Part shown: one piece after another, positions 21,297 through 33,200 of the stretch
Numbering within the stretch: position 1 is the first letter of the stretch
Layout of the letters: each line of letters begins with the position of its first letter
DNA from: Shinisaurus crocodilurus
Taxonomy: Eukaryota > Chordata > Lepidosauria > Squamata > Shinisauridae
DNA: 64,000 nucleotides
NCBI GenBank assembly: GCA_021292165.1
Contig: CM037876.1
Coordinates: 204,869,200 to 204,933,199, forward strand
Direction of reading: 5' to 3'
Notes under the pieces: generated by a model
Seen by the model: only the letters and a program-made list of their open reading frames with translations
The model's database searches: none
Told to the model about the DNA's origin: nothing
Translations under genes and position numbers: made by a program

Positions 21297-21800
21297 GTTT
21301 TAAAGCCTTATCTTCCATGAATTGGTCTAATCCCCTTTTAAAACCATCTAAGTTGATGGCCATCACTTCATCTTATGGTGGCAAATACCATTCTTTAACT
21401 ATGCTGTGTGCAGAAGTACTTTTTTTTTGTTTGCCCTGAATTTCCCTGAATCATTCAGCTTCATTGGATGACCCTGAGTTCTAGCATTTGTAGAGGGGGA
21501 GAAAAACGTCTATCTATCCACTTTCTCCACACCATGCATAATTTTATATACACCTAACATTACTCTCCTTTTTTCTAAACTTAATAGCCTCAAACTCGTA
21601 CCCTTTCCTCATAGGGGAGTTGTTCCAGCACCCTGATCATTTTGATTGCCCTTTTCTGCACCTTTTCCAGCTCTACAATATCCTTTTTGAGGTGTGGCAA
21701 CAGAACTGTACACAGAATTCCAAATGTGGTCACACCACAGATTTGTATAACAGCATTACGATATTGGCAGTTTTATTTCTGATTTCTTTCCTAACTGAGC
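21297..21800 (-). pseudogene. CR1 LINE fragment
   Basis: The complement carries decayed CR1 ORF2 signatures: an N-side EKVQKRAIKMIRVLEQLPYE-like block, a MYKIMHGVEKV-like block, and the FKRGLDQFMEDKA-like end. Frameshifts are frequent. The fragment lacks both the catalytic region and the 3' tail. Confidence 0.8.
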
Positions 21801-22327
21801 CCTTTCCTGCTCCATCACATTCTTGCTCCTGTACTGACACACATTCCTGGCTCTAACTCCAATAGGGATGTTTGGCCCTCCCCAATGCTTTGGACATGAT
21901 TTTGTGTTGTTGTTTTAAAAAAAACTGTTCCCACCCACCACCAGGAGCCTGGCATGTTTATCCAGTTAAATATTTATTTGGCTCCTTTTAAAAACCAATT
22001 CTCTCCCCCCACCCCATTAAACTTAAAACATGCCCTGGGCGAGTGGAGAAGGGATAGCTCTGTGATTGCCACAAGGTCCAGCCAATTAGCACTCTGCACA
22101 GCCGGCTTATCCTTGAAACAGGAAGGACTGGTTCCTCCCGAGCTTGATCCAGTTTGGGAGTTTGTATGGCTGTCCAAACAGAGGTGAGTGTGGATCTGCC
22201 GGACGTACAGTTCTGGCATCTGTATGTCTGGCTCCACCTTCAGCTTCCCAGCAAGCTGATATCCAGCTTTTCATTCACCCCTTAAACACATTTCTAATTC
22301 AAAATGCATAAGAAAACATGACCCAGC

Positions 22328-22382
22328 TGAATTATTTTAATAACTATTATTATTTTAATAACTATTATTATTTTAATAACTG
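22328..22382 (+). repeat. AT-rich 21-bp tandem repeat
   Basis: About two and a half units of TTTTAATAACTATTATTA... occur in the intergenic region. Confidence 0.9.
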
Positions 22383-23639
22383 TACATCTATTATATGACC
22401 CTTGAAGCTCATTATACGTCTCAGCCCAGCTTACCTCGTATGCCCCACCCTAGTTCCATTATTGACCTTTCACGGTATAACTCAGAGGGGCCTTCTGACC
22501 CAACCTCCTGACCTTCATTTTTATAGCAGAGCACCATTCTCTTTCATATAGAAGACACTCATATGTTTAAAAGCTAGTTTGCAATGCTCTATCACACTTT
22601 AAGCCCTATCCAGGCATTCAAAAGCCCAAGCGAGGAGGGGACACAGGGGAGGGGCTGTGCACTGCCCCAGCCCAACCTCCCTGCATTGAACCAGAAGGTT
22701 TGAAGAGAGATTCTGGGCAGTGTCCAATACTGCTGCTGCGCTCCCGCTGTTTCTGTTGCTCCAGTGGGACAGACTGCCAGCGCAACAGGCTACAGCAATC
22801 CCAGAAACAAACAGAAATGCTCGTTTCTGGAACGGGAAAGGTTAGAGGAACTCCCTTCTGCAAGCTCTGCTGATCTGCCCCATTCCGGAACCAAGCATTT
22901 TAGTTCATTTCCGCTTGCTTCAGGGTCTGCTAGCTTCCTCCTGCTCTAGCGGTGGGTACCGCTAGCACATGGGCAGTGCGGGGATACTGCCCCGTAACCA
23001 CAATTCTTAGCCCAGTCAGGAACTCTTGATTGCACAAGGTTCCTGATCACAAGGACGACTGTGTAACCATGTTCAGCTAAACGCAATTACATTCTCTCTT
23101 CAGACTTTCTGGTTCAAGACGAGGTCAGCAGTCGGGCTGGTGTACCCCCACACGTCCCCATGGCACTTCATCTTCTGAATGCCTGAACAGGCCTTTAGTC
23201 AAATGTGACTAAGGCTAAGAACATATACGCCGGTGTGGGGTGTGGTCTTCTTTCAGTCCGTGGGCCAAATTCATTTTTGGAGAAGCTTTCAGAAGCCACA
23301 TCCCAGTGGTGGGAGGGACAGAAGGCAAAAGGGGGTGGGCCAAAGGCAAAAGGAGTAGGGCCCAAAATACAGAAAATATCAGCATATGTTAGCTGAAAGC
23401 TCTTACTGGCAGTAACAGCCTTCAGAGAGGCATTTCAGCCTTTCAAAAGCCAGGAAACCACCAAATGATTGGCGGTTGGGGGGAAAGGGGTGGGGTCAAG
23501 GGAAGGGCGCACGGCCATTTGGGAAACCCTGGAGGAACAAATTTGTCCTCCAGGAGTCAGATTTGGCCCCCAGACCCGAAATTCCCCACCCCTGCTATAA
23601 AGACTTACCTGGGAGTAAACCGTATTGGATGGGCTACCA

Positions 23640-23735
23640 GGTGCCCTGCCCCCGACATTTTGGACTATAACTCCCATCAGCCTCAGTCAGTGTGACCAAT
23701 GGTCAGGGATGATGGGTGTGTAGTGGGGAGGGGGT
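23640..23735. mobile_element. Palindromic MITE-like element
   Basis: An arm 'GGACTATAACTCCCATCAGC' faces a 'GACCAATGGTCAGGGATGATG' block. It is a diverged copy of the common palindrome. Confidence 0.6.
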
Positions 23736-23982
23736 CACCAGTTCCTTTCCCCCTTTAACCCAGCCTGTCAGATTACCTGGTCTACTGAGGAAGGTAACCG
23801 GATCCTCAGGCAGGAGTCGCACGGCTAAGTTCACTCATGAACGGCTGCAGCTGCCAGCAAAGGCCAAAAGGGAGGGAGGTGCCCAAGGCTAAGTCCAGGT
23901 AGGATAAAATGGTCTTATCTCAGCTGCACGGTGAGGAGAGTGGAAGAAACTGAGTTGAGAGGTGTCCACCTGGTAAACATCA

Positions 23983-24175
23983 GAAGAGCCATGCTGGCTC
24001 CATCTAGTCCAGCATTCTGTTCACACAGAGGCCAACCAGCTGCCTACAGGAAACCCACAAGCAGGACATGAGTGCAACAGCACCCTCCCACCCATGTTCC
24101 CCAGCAACTGGTGTACATGGGCATACAGGCTCTGATACCGGAGGTAGCATATAGCCAATCAGGATTCGTAGCCAT

Positions 24176-24212
<37 letters not shown>

Positions 24213-24405
24213 TATACACACACACACACACACACATAGCCTTCTCCTCCATGAATTTGTCCAATCCCCTTTTAAATCCATCCAAACTGGTGGCCATCAC
24301 TACACCTTGTGGAAGTGAATTCCATAGCTTAACTATGCGCTGTGTGAAGAAGTACTTCCTTTCATCTGTCCTGACCTTTCCACCAATCAGTTTCATGGGA
24401 GCACT
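23983..24405 (-). pseudogene. CR1 LINE fragment split by a microsatellite
   Basis: On the minus strand it encodes LIGGKVRTDERKYFFTQRIV, LWNSLPQGVVMATSLDGFKR and GLDKFMEEKA, then the usual CR1 tail. A TA/CA run (24178-24236) expands inside the reading frame, giving a meaningless VCVYIY stretch. Confidence 0.88.
24178..24236 (+). repeat. (TA)n(CA)n microsatellite
   Basis: An alternating TA run passes into a CA run inside a CR1 remnant. Confidence 0.96.
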
Positions 24406-25371
24406 GGTGTCCAGAGGTGGTTAAAAGGATTTGGTGGCAGGTGATGGAAAGGCGGTTGTCTGAGAGCTATTGCCAATTAGAGTAAGCAGTAGCAGTACTG
24501 AGTTGGATGGCCAAATTGACCTGATAAGGCAGCTTCCTGTGTTCCAATTCATTCATATGGGGAAGAAACAAATAAAGTTCTGCACTTCAGGACAATGTGA
24601 TGGAGACAAAACCTGTCCACCTCCTCCCCTGCCCTGACACTGGACTGGGCTGGGGTCCAGCTACCATTTACAAGGATGTTGAGGGGAGAGCAACCACCCA
24701 CCACTTCTGAAGGCAGCTCCAGGGTTGTGGGAACATGGGAAAGATGTTTCTGAAACTTTCCACTCCAAGCAAATACACTCCAGTTGCCAAACCCAGGGAC
24801 ATCAAACAAAGCGCAGAGAATGGCCACTGAAATGCATAGATAGGTTCCATCTGAATGGGCATTAGAATGCATGAAATTCAGAGTGATTTGTTGCTGACAT
24901 GGTGGATTTAGGGACTGCCCAAAAATGTCCAAACAAAAGGTACTGCCTGTCTGTTGGAATGGACTGAGATGGGTTGGAAAATATTTGTGACAAGTCTCTC
25001 TTGAAATGGTTCTAGAACTACATTGAAGTATGGTGGGATCCTGCACCCTGACTTTTAAGGTTCAGAATATGAAACATATATGTCACGTCTCTTTTGGACT
25101 GGCCATTAGAATGCATTGATATATATGGATTGTTATAGTCAGTGTTTATTTTATGTATAAATATTTTTTTAAAAAAAACCCACACACACTGATCATAATG
25201 CATTGAGAGAGGTTTTGTGCCTCCTAAATTGTCCGAAGGCATACCTACGGTATTTGCTATGTCAGTTAACTTATTTTTCAGCTGGCTATAGGAATGTATT
25301 GGGATGGATCCTGCTAAATTGCTTACAGGCTTAGCTTCCTAATTCTTGCCATATCAAGAAAGTGAGCTTGC

Positions 25372-25430
25372 GTATGACTTGATAGCCTTGTAGGCTCCTT
25401 CCAACTCTATGATCTATGAAATCATCGGCT
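25372..25430 (+). mobile_element. CR1 3'-tail fragment
   Basis: A short copy of 'gatagccttgtaggctccttccaactctatgatctatgaaat', as at 18365. Confidence 0.8.
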
Positions 25431-26228
25431 GCTTGACTCTGTCTGTAATGGCGTGTATGAAACAGGGAGCGCCCCACCCCCCTCCCCGCCAAACTGTGAG
25501 GTTGGTCAGTGTTACTGCTGGTTGGTCAGTGTTACTGCTTTAAAATAAATCCCCAAACGGACAAATGTCACGGATGCATATGCCCTCTTCACCTTTCCTA
25601 ACTCTGTGGAACAGGCCGCATGTGTATGGTGAGTCCTGTAGGGGGCGATGGTGCATCTTTTTATATGTCTGGCCATCGAAAGAGGGATTTAGCTGGAGCC
25701 CGTAGAGATAGAAAAGTAGAAGAGTTACGCACAACCTCTACTTCTCGTTCCAGCTGGAAACCGCCATATGCGGGCAGGAGCATACCTCCAATTCTCTATG
25801 GTGGCCTGTCCAATTTCTTTCCCCCGTACCTTCATTTGGGAATGATAAATGTTCCTACCTACGGTTTTATTGAGAAAACGTTGAAGTGATCATAGAGATG
25901 GGCAATTGTTCTTTATAGACTTTCATAGGCAATCCAACTTCAGAGTTTGCTTTGATGCCTGTGTGTGTCTCCTGGGGCAGAAGTGAGAGCTGCTCATAGA
26001 AGACAATTGAGAAATCAGGATTTTACGGTAGCTAAAATTGGGCAGCAGCGTCCTTCCACATAGTTTTTAAACATTTAAAACGCAATGGCTGCATGCAATT
26101 GAGCGCCGGCTTTAGGCTGCGAAGGGATCTGAGGGAGCAATTGAATCAGAATTGACTTTTACTGCAACATGGGGAACGTTTAGTACGAGCGATTTGGTGC
26201 TGGAAAGCCAAAGAAGCCCCATCCCCAT

Positions 26229-26279
26229 TAGTCCGCTGTTAATATTGCAGTAATTTACTGCAATATTAACAGCGGACTA
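26229..26279. repeat. Perfect 25-bp palindrome with 1-nt centre
   Basis: Arms 26229-26253 and 26255-26279 are exact reverse complements around a single T (arm core CCGCTGTTAATATTGCAGTA). It lies about 0.55 kb upstream of the MRPL23 start codon. Pairing stops abruptly outside the arms, and no related copy is seen in this window. Confidence 0.97.
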
Positions 26280-26727
26280 CACTGCAGGGCTGTCGTAACC
26301 CACCCTCTCTTTCTCACATGGGACGCACCTCATGCAGTATATGGGGATAACGGCCCATCTTGGAGTTGGCATTTTTAAATATTTAAAAACTCAGAATAAA
26401 CCCTAACATTTTCCACACGAAATAAGACTCGTAGGGGGCTGGAACTCCTGTCATTCCTGCGACCTTTTGCAGGGGTGGGGAAAGGCGCCACCCAATCCCC
26501 GCGACGCTAAAATCCTGGATTTCCTCATCCTTTCCTATGTGCAGCAATCTCACCCACCCCAGGCGAGAAGGGGGAATAGGCCTCTGTATACACTTTCCTG
26601 GGAGTAAGCCCCATTAAATTCAACGGGGCTTACTTCTGAGTAGATGATTTATAGGAATGCGCTGTAAAGGAACCACGAAGTGTTGTCTCCAGACAAGCGC
26701 TATAACGACTCTACAATTTCCTATCTC

Positions 26728-26805
26728 TATGCTCCGCTCCCTTACCCGGACGTCCGTCTTCCCTTCCGGAGGTGATGCGGGAATCGGCGGAGCGAGACTG
26801 GAGTC
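26728..26805 (+). promoter_or_regulatory. MRPL23: MRPL23 core promoter / 5' UTR
   Basis: This local CG-rich segment upstream of the ATG contains CCGGACGTCC and CTTCCGGA, the latter a typical ETS/GABP (NRF-2) site common in promoters of nuclear genes for mitochondrial proteins. There is no TATA box. The transcription start was not determined. Confidence 0.55.
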
Positions 26806-26813
26806 ATGGCTAG
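26775..26813 (+). CDS. Possible upstream ORF overlapping the MRPL23 start
   Basis: An ATG at 26775 opens a 12-codon frame (MRESAERDWSHG) ending at TAG 26811-26813, overlapping the MRPL23 ATG out of frame. It matters only if transcription starts upstream of 26775. A role in damping translation is inference. Confidence 0.3.
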   Translation: MRESAERDWSHG

Positions 26814-26822
26814 GCGAATCCT
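26806..26822 (+). CDS. MRPL23: MRPL23 exon 1
   Basis: ATG GCT AGG CGA ATC CT, then a GTGAGT donor, encodes MARRI and the first two bases of Leu. The protein continues [16 protein letters not shown] in exon 2, matching the MAR..(V/L)YPLY start of vertebrate uL23m. The product binds the 16S-type mitochondrial rRNA near the peptide exit tunnel of the 39S subunit. Confidence 0.92.
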
Positions 26823-29345
26823 GTGAGTAGCCGGTAGGAGAGGAAGAAGGAATTCCTCATTCTCTCCACGCACATCGCATAACTCAGTCCTCGAATCTCG
26901 TTTGCCTTTCTCTCTCTCTCTCTCTCTCTCTTTTAAATGCGCTCCACGAGGCCATCGGAACCTCATGGCCATTGTGGCAGACGACCCATACGACGCTCGA
27001 CCCACGATCACAGGAGCATGGCGGGTGTGTGGGTGTGGGTCTGGGGTTCGGATCCCAGCGTACGCCCTCTGTCAATGTCATCGGTCCGCTCCTTCTATTG
27101 AGCTTTGCCCGTTGCCAGTTCTGATAAAAACAGATAAGACTTTAAAAATGCGGCTGCAAACCGGTTAAAATACCATGGAATTTAAAACATTTTAAAAGTG
27201 AAAAAAATACATTTTGGACGTTTTGTGAGTAGTAGAGACTGTTTCCACTTCTAATTTTTATGGAGTCATTGTTTCAGAGGCTGTGATGGTACACACTCCC
27301 TCATATGTTGGATTGTAGAAAAGCATGGAGAAAGTCACAAGCACTTTGCCCTTTTTTTTGAATTTTTCTTGTTGAATAATTTCAAGTTAAACTAGAGCCT
27401 TTGGGGCTTTTGCGGGGAAGGGTTGTGTTTTGGTGGCTCCATCACATACAACTTCACGTTTTGTATAATATTTTATGTGCTCAAAAGATAATAGTTATTA
27501 AAGTCGCAAGATGACTTCAGCTAATTTCTCATCTCTGTGTAACAGATAGAATAAAAGCAACACTGCAAAGACAGCAGTTTTGTGGCACCTTAAAGACTAA
27601 CAGACTTATTATGGCAGAAGCTTTTGTGAACTACAGTCCATTTCAATAGATGCATGAAGTTAGATCCTGAGTTACGTGGTGGCAGTGGGGGAATTGTGAA
27701 CAGTGAGGTCAGAAAGAACAATGAGGTCAGAAACAGTGAGGTCAGAAATGAAATGCAGCAAGTAAAGTCAGTGGTGAATTGCAGTTCATCAAGAGGTTCA
27801 ATTCTATCTCCTGGGGTTTGAATCAGGATACTTTTTAAAAAAATTATGAGACATGTTAATTACATGTCTCACCTCACCTTACCTTACCTAATGCCACGAT
27901 GTTTATGTTATCAGCAGCAAATGTTTTGTGAATGGACACTGTTAATAATGTGATTGCCACTGTCTGTGCCTTCTGCATTTCATTGCCCTCTGACCTCAGT
28001 GTTTACAACATACCTCCACCCCCTGCTGCTGCCACTAACACCCATGTGTACATATATGTGCAATCTAGGAAGACGCTTCATGCATCTAATGAAGTGGATT
28101 GTAGTCTGCAAAAGCTACTACGTTGTTCTTGCTGCAAGAGACTAACAGGCACACCACTCTGGAAATTGTAACTCCGCAGTGACCCTTAGAGATGGTGAAC
28201 TGGTAGTCTTGCAGCTCTTAATGAAGAACCTGGCACGTCTTTGTAATAAAGCAAGAGGAAGGTAATATTGTCAGTTCGAAGAATTGCAATTCCATATTGA
28301 TTTAAACACAGGTTTGTAGCTTTTCCTTTTTTCAAAAACTTGTTCTCCAATGTCTGTACACTTCCTGTTCATTTCTACAAAGTTTTCTATCCTGTTCATT
28401 TCTACAAATTTCTCTACTAACTGCTCTAGTAACTTACTCAAAGAAAGCGCGTGGATGCCAAAGTTTTGACGGTTGCTTCCAATCTCCAGAATCTTTGAAG
28501 TAGGAAATAATATGCAACCTGTGTATAAGCTGTCATGATTGCACACATGTTTTTTTGTTTTTACACACGTACGGTTAGATTCAAATTTAGGTGCATGCAA
28601 CTGGGCTGGCGGAAGCCAACCTCTCCACCCCTTTTCCCCACTGCACCCCCTCCAGCCCCCTGAAAATGCAAAACAAAGGGGCAGCGGGGCCCTACTGAAT
28701 GGGGTGAGCTGTGGTGCAGGGGGAAGGGGGTCCCTGAAAATCAGGCGAAGACACCTAGGAGCAGAGCCATCCTGTCTGCAAAAGGCAGATCCTGGATACA
28801 ACTCACTGTAAATGCCCTGGGAGGGCAGAGGCAGTCGCCGCTTCCTGTGAGGAGTGGAATTCAGGGAATTCAGGGATTGTGGCTTGTCATGCTGTACATG
28901 CAGATTGCACGTTATTTCCTACACGAAAGTGTCTCTTGTGTAGGAATTTTATAACATTTGAACTAGACGTGGATCCTAAATGACAGCAAAGTTAAGTGTT
29001 TCTTCCTCTTGTTCTCCTTGATCCCCCCTCCCCCGGTATGCTTGCTTTTCTCCTTTATGTACACTTCCTGATACCACTGCAAGTCTCTGCCGTACCCCAT
29101 GCCTTATACCAATGCAAGCTTTTTAGGTTGTTTTATTCTGTTACAAATCATTGAGGCTAATTAATTATTACCTTTCTTTAAAAATGTATATAAGGCTAAG
29201 GAAGCTGCTTATTTGAAACAAGGTTTCAAGTTGGAATTTATGCTTCCTGCATGCTGGTAATAAATGAGATTAAAACTGTTTGTACAAGATACCCAGTCGT
29301 CGTCCCCCACCCCACCGGAGAATTATTTATTTCCTTTGCCTACAG
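26823..29345 (+). other. MRPL23 intron 1
   Basis: It begins with a TC microsatellite (26909-26931). Two inverted pieces of one repeat ('tgtggcaccttaaagactaacag', 27573; its inverse near 28070-28150) flank about 0.5 kb. No other coding signal was found. Confidence 0.7.
27560..28165. mobile_element. Inverted pair of an interspersed repeat
   Basis: The segment 27560-27660 (GCACCTTAAAGACTAACAGA ... CATTTCAATAGATGCATGAA) reappears inverted at about 28070-28150 (TTCATGCATCTAATGAAGTG ... GAGACTAACAGGCA). This is either one element with long terminal inverted repeats or two facing insertions. Confidence 0.5.
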
Positions 29346-29468
29346 TTATCCCCTGTACCAGATTGGAAATCCTCAATTAAGGGTTTTCCGGACTGATTAC
29401 TTCTTGACAATGGTGAGGCCTGGTATTCCACAGCCAGAAGACACTGTACAGTTTCGCATTCCCATGGA
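29346..29468 (+). CDS. MRPL23: MRPL23 exon 2
   Basis: These 123 nt encode (L)[20 protein letters not shown] ... QFRIPM plus two bases of Glu, between a TGCCTACAG acceptor and a GTAAGT donor. The VRPG.[15 protein letters not shown] block is a family signature. One base completes Leu from exon 1, so the phases agree. Confidence 0.97.
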
Positions 29469-31745
29469 GTAAGTACATAAAGGGAAGGGAACATTGGCTT
29501 GTTGGGTTAAAACACTTTGTGAGAATGTCATCTGCCTCCCCAGAGTGTTACAACCAGTGAGCAAGTACACTGTGCTACGGGCATCAGTAGAACAAGACAT
29601 TGTCTTGAATGTGAGCCCTCTTTGGGCATTCAAAATCTGTAACCATGGAGGGCAGATGGGACATGTGTGCCAGCCTTGCCCGCTCCACCCCAACCTTCCT
29701 GTGCTGACGGGGAAGAGGAACTGTAACCACTCGCCACGGGGTCAGGAACCCTGCACAATCCCGTGGAGGACTACAGCCACGTTCAGCCAGACTTGGTTAC
29801 AGTTCCTCTTCAGACCTTACCCATCAATGCGGGAAGATCGGGGTCAGAGGGGCTGGTGCCGCTGTGTGTATCCCCTGCCTACCCTCCGTGGTTACAGATT
29901 TGAATGCCTGAAGAAGGCTATTGTCTCCCTTCGCTGGAGACTCTTCCACAGCATCAAGGGACCCTCTGAGACCCCCTCCCCAGTCTCAGATGACTGGCTC
30001 CTCTGCACCATACCATGTAGTAGGTTGGGAACATTATTCTAAAATAGTCAAATTTCTTTTAATCTCTGCAGAATGGTTCTCCAGTGTCGGGGACAGATGT
30101 GAATTTCTCAAGGGAGACTTAGTGGTCTTCTACTGATGTGGTACATGTTACTTAGAATGCTAGGATAGTCTCTCTTTTTGAACATCAGATACTTTGCAGC
30201 ACCTGCAACTTGTTTTTCTTGATTAATAAGTAAGACGCAGAGCTAGTTCCAGTGATGCTGTTAACTTCTGGGGGAGCAATATTGCCTTCCCAACTACTTC
30301 GCGAGGGAAAAGTAAAAATATTATGCCTTACAAGAAACCAGGGATGCTAATCTGTGCCCCTTCCGATGTTTTTGGACTCCCAACTCCCACCAGCGCTAGC
30401 CAGCATGGCCAATGGTCAGGAATGATGGGAGTTGTTGTCCAGCAACGTGGAGGGCCTCACATTCCCACCCCGGCAGTAACTGTGGGTTTCACAAGCAGGG
30501 GCATTGGCTAGTCCTCTCCTGGTGTGGCAAGGGATGGGTGGAAGCAATGAAAAGCTGAGCAGGGACTGGAAGCAATCCTGATTCTTAAAGTTGTCCTAGG
30601 ACTGCAGAGCTGAAGGGAAGCACACTCTGGCCTCACCAGGAGGCTGCACGTGCTGCCAGTGAAGAATGTCATTGCAAGGGGGAAGACCACCTTGGGCCCA
30701 TCCATCCCAGAAGGAGCAGTTGCAGGGAGCTTACTTCCCTCCTAGAAACAACACTTGGCTTCAGCTGCCAGTTGCCTTTGGACTATGGAACTCTACCCAC
30801 CCCCACCCCCCATACATTGGCCGGATGACCAAGGGCTGCTGAGTTGTATGTGTTTGTGGTTTGTATTATAATCTGTCGTAAGCTTCCTTGATGATCATTT
30901 CATAGAAAGTCAAGCTACGAATCTTCTAAATAAATAGCATATGCTAGCGATGCGGAATGAATGTTGATGTTACTTGTTGTAAACTGCCTTGGGAAGATTT
31001 GTATCCTGGAAGGCAGGCTATAAATAATTGCAATAAATCAAAGATAAAAAACACATCTCGGGAAAATGAGTTAAGATTGGCTTGGATTCTAGGGGTGAGG
31101 TGGGGGAGAGAATGAGGGAGAACTGGGGTCTCTCGTAATGCAGATGTTTTGGCAGGACCCAAGTACGGTTCCGTTGTTTCACTTACAGCTCTCTCCACTG
31201 ATGCTTTTCACCCACTGGAGATCTTCACGAGTTTCTGTTGGCTCTTAAAAAGTCTAGTTTTGAAGACTGTTTCTTACTCGACAACAGTGGGATCGAGTGC
31301 CATCGTTTTGTGTTTTACACTGGGAGCCTAACCATGTTTTCTTGGAAGCAAGCCACTGATTTGAAGAGGAGTTCAGCGTGTTTGAGGGCAGCCTTAACAA
31401 ATGTTGCACTAATGCTGGGATGAATCAGTGTGATTCTTTTGCTCATGACTGTTCTTAAAACATGGGGATACATGTGGCTAAAGCTGATGTTCTGAAGTCA
31501 CGTTCTAGCAAATGTCCTCGGTTTGCCTCAGGAACTGCTGACTGAATTTCTGAACCATGTTGGGATTGGAATGATACAACTGGTAATATCTCTGCCTTGT
31601 CTGGATTAAGTTTCAGTTTTGTTCACTCTCACTTTTATTAATAAAACAATCCTGGCCTATATTTCTTTCAAAGACATGGTTATATATGAAATTAAGATGT
31701 GGGCAGTGTTTCTGTGTTCTAATTGTTTGCTTGCATTTGGTGCAG
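29469..31745 (+). other. MRPL23 intron 2
   Basis: Contains a pair of perfect 16-nt inverted arms (29713-29728 and 29795-29810, AAGAGGAACTGTAACC) inside a likely palindromic element, and a MITE at 30345. The remainder shows nothing recognisable. Confidence 0.65.
30345..30470. mobile_element. Palindromic MITE-like element
   Basis: Arms GGACTCCCAACTCCCACCAG and GATGGGAGTTGTTGTCCAGC surround AGCCAGCATGGCCAATGG. It is a copy of the common palindrome. Confidence 0.7.
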
Positions 31746-31828
31746 GATGACGAGAGTGGAATTGAAGGATTACCTTGAAAACATATATGATGTGCCTGTG
31801 GCTGCTATAAGAACCAGGATACAACATG
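31746..31828 (+). CDS. MRPL23: MRPL23 exon 3
   Basis: One base completes Glu; the exon then encodes [20 protein letters not shown] and IRTRIQH and ends with the first base of Gly at a GTGAAT donor. The segment is the conserved helix and loop of the L23 fold (MTRxxLxxYLxxIYxVPVAAxRTRxQHG). Confidence 0.97.
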
Positions 31829-32096
31829 GTGAATCTTCAAACTTTCTCTAGAGGATCTTTCAAATTCTATTTTTCAACAAAACAATTGGGTTACATTTCT
31901 CTCTCTCCTAAACCTCTAGTATTTGGAGAGGCAATAGCTTGCTACACACAATAAGTTAAACAAGGAGTTTATACTTATTTGTAAATTAACCAGTTCCAAT
32001 GTAAATTGGCCTTTATTTTTATATCCCCATCTTCTCCTCCATGAGAGGGTCACATTTGGGATTGCAGTCTGACTGTCATTATTGATACAGCTATAC

Positions 32097-33017
32097 CAGT
32101 GATGGCGAACCTTTTTGAGCCCGAGTGCCCAAACTGCAACACAAAGCCAACTTATTTATTTCAAAATGCCAACACTGCAATTAAACCTGAATACCAAGGT
32201 TGTAGTTTTAGAAAAACAACTCATACAGTTGTCCGAACTAATTAACATATTTTGTCTTAAAAGAAAAACACAATAACAGAGCTTTCAATGATACAAACAG
32301 TTTTTTGTTGGAAAAAAAATCAACTCAAAAAATTATTCTAGTACTACATTGTACACATAGCCTGAAGGGAATTTATACAAACTTTTTAAATAATTAGGCA
32401 CATGTATTTTTGGAGAAGGGATTCTCAACTTGTAATATGATTATATGCCAGACTGAAATTGTATGGGGCAAGCATTACCCCGGGTCCTTTCCCTGCTTCT
32501 ACAGGTGTCGGATTAGTAAAAGTAAAAGTCAACCTGTACTAGGATGAGCAAGATAAACAAGAAAACTAAACGTGCTTAACACATTTTAAACACTTTATGT
32601 CTTGGACTGCAAACACTGCATTAGGTAAAAGTTTGCATTGGGCATGCTTTTGCACAATTAATGTGATTTTTGCTATTGCATGCATGCTGATAATTTGTCA
32701 AACCTTGGCTCATACTCCGTTAGTTTGAGAGCAAACATGCAGCACTCAGGTCAACTGTTAGGGCTTTACATCCAGGCCATGCTCTGTGCATCATTCTTCA
32801 GAATCTTTTAAATGTGATAACAATGTAGAAAAGAATTCTGTAACAGGAATTCTAGAATAAAATCATTCTGTTCCACACTGTGAGAAAGAACAAAATCATT
32901 AGTGTTTTGCAGAAGGGGACCAGTCTGTTCGCGATCTGGTGACCAATGGCTCGAGTGCCCACAGAGAGGTCCCTGCGTGCCAGCTATGGCACCCGTGCCA
33001 TAGGTTCGCCATCACTG
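32097..33017. mobile_element. Non-autonomous hAT element with perfect target duplications
   Basis: The 921-bp element has perfect 16-bp terminal inverted repeats (CAGTGATGGCGAACCT). It is bounded by identical 8-bp duplications AGCTATAC at 32089-32096 and 33018-33025, the hallmark of hAT insertion. There is no transposase frame. The ends resemble hAT families known in several tetrapods. Perfect duplications suggest a fairly young insertion. Confidence 0.95.
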
Positions 33018-33099
33018 AGCTATACTCTCTAAGATTTCCTAATAAACCGGCCAGCCTTTGTGTGCATTGTAGTTGAATCTAAAGACATGGAGGTGGCCT

Positions 33100-33200
33100 T
33101 GAACACACATTATTTGGCCATGCTGGCTGGGAATGGTGAGAATTGAAGTCCAACGCATAGGAGGGCACCAGGTTGGGCACCAGGTTGGGGAAGTATTCTT
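33100..33200. mobile_element. Palindromic MITE-like element
   Basis: 'GGCCATGCTGGCTGGGAATG' and 'GCACCAGGTTGGG' mark one arm and the end of the common palindrome. The end unit CACCAGGTTGGG is duplicated. Confidence 0.6.

Larger units (their letters stand above)
20291..26727. other. TNNT3-MRPL23 intergenic region
   Basis: About 6.4 kb without a recognisable gene. It holds three antisense CR1 fragments, a GGTTCACATG palindromic cluster, palindromic MITEs, a TA/CA microsatellite and two short 'gggagtaagccccatt' type repeats (about 20480 and 26590). About 22300-22400 has an AT-rich 21-bp tandem repeat. Confidence 0.7.

Noticed and set aside
24549..25046. 165-codon minus-strand frame in the intergenic region
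   Set aside because: No conserved domain or codon pattern that I can recognise; within the length expected by chance in repeat-derived DNA.
28271..28801. 176-codon minus-strand frame in MRPL23 intron 1
   Set aside because: Internal short duplications (FVEMNR) and low-complexity ends; no family resemblance and no splicing context.
29494..30042. 182-codon plus-strand frame after MRPL23 exon 2
   Set aside because: It reads through the intron 2 donor region into an inverted-repeat element; no homologous family and no splice or promoter support.
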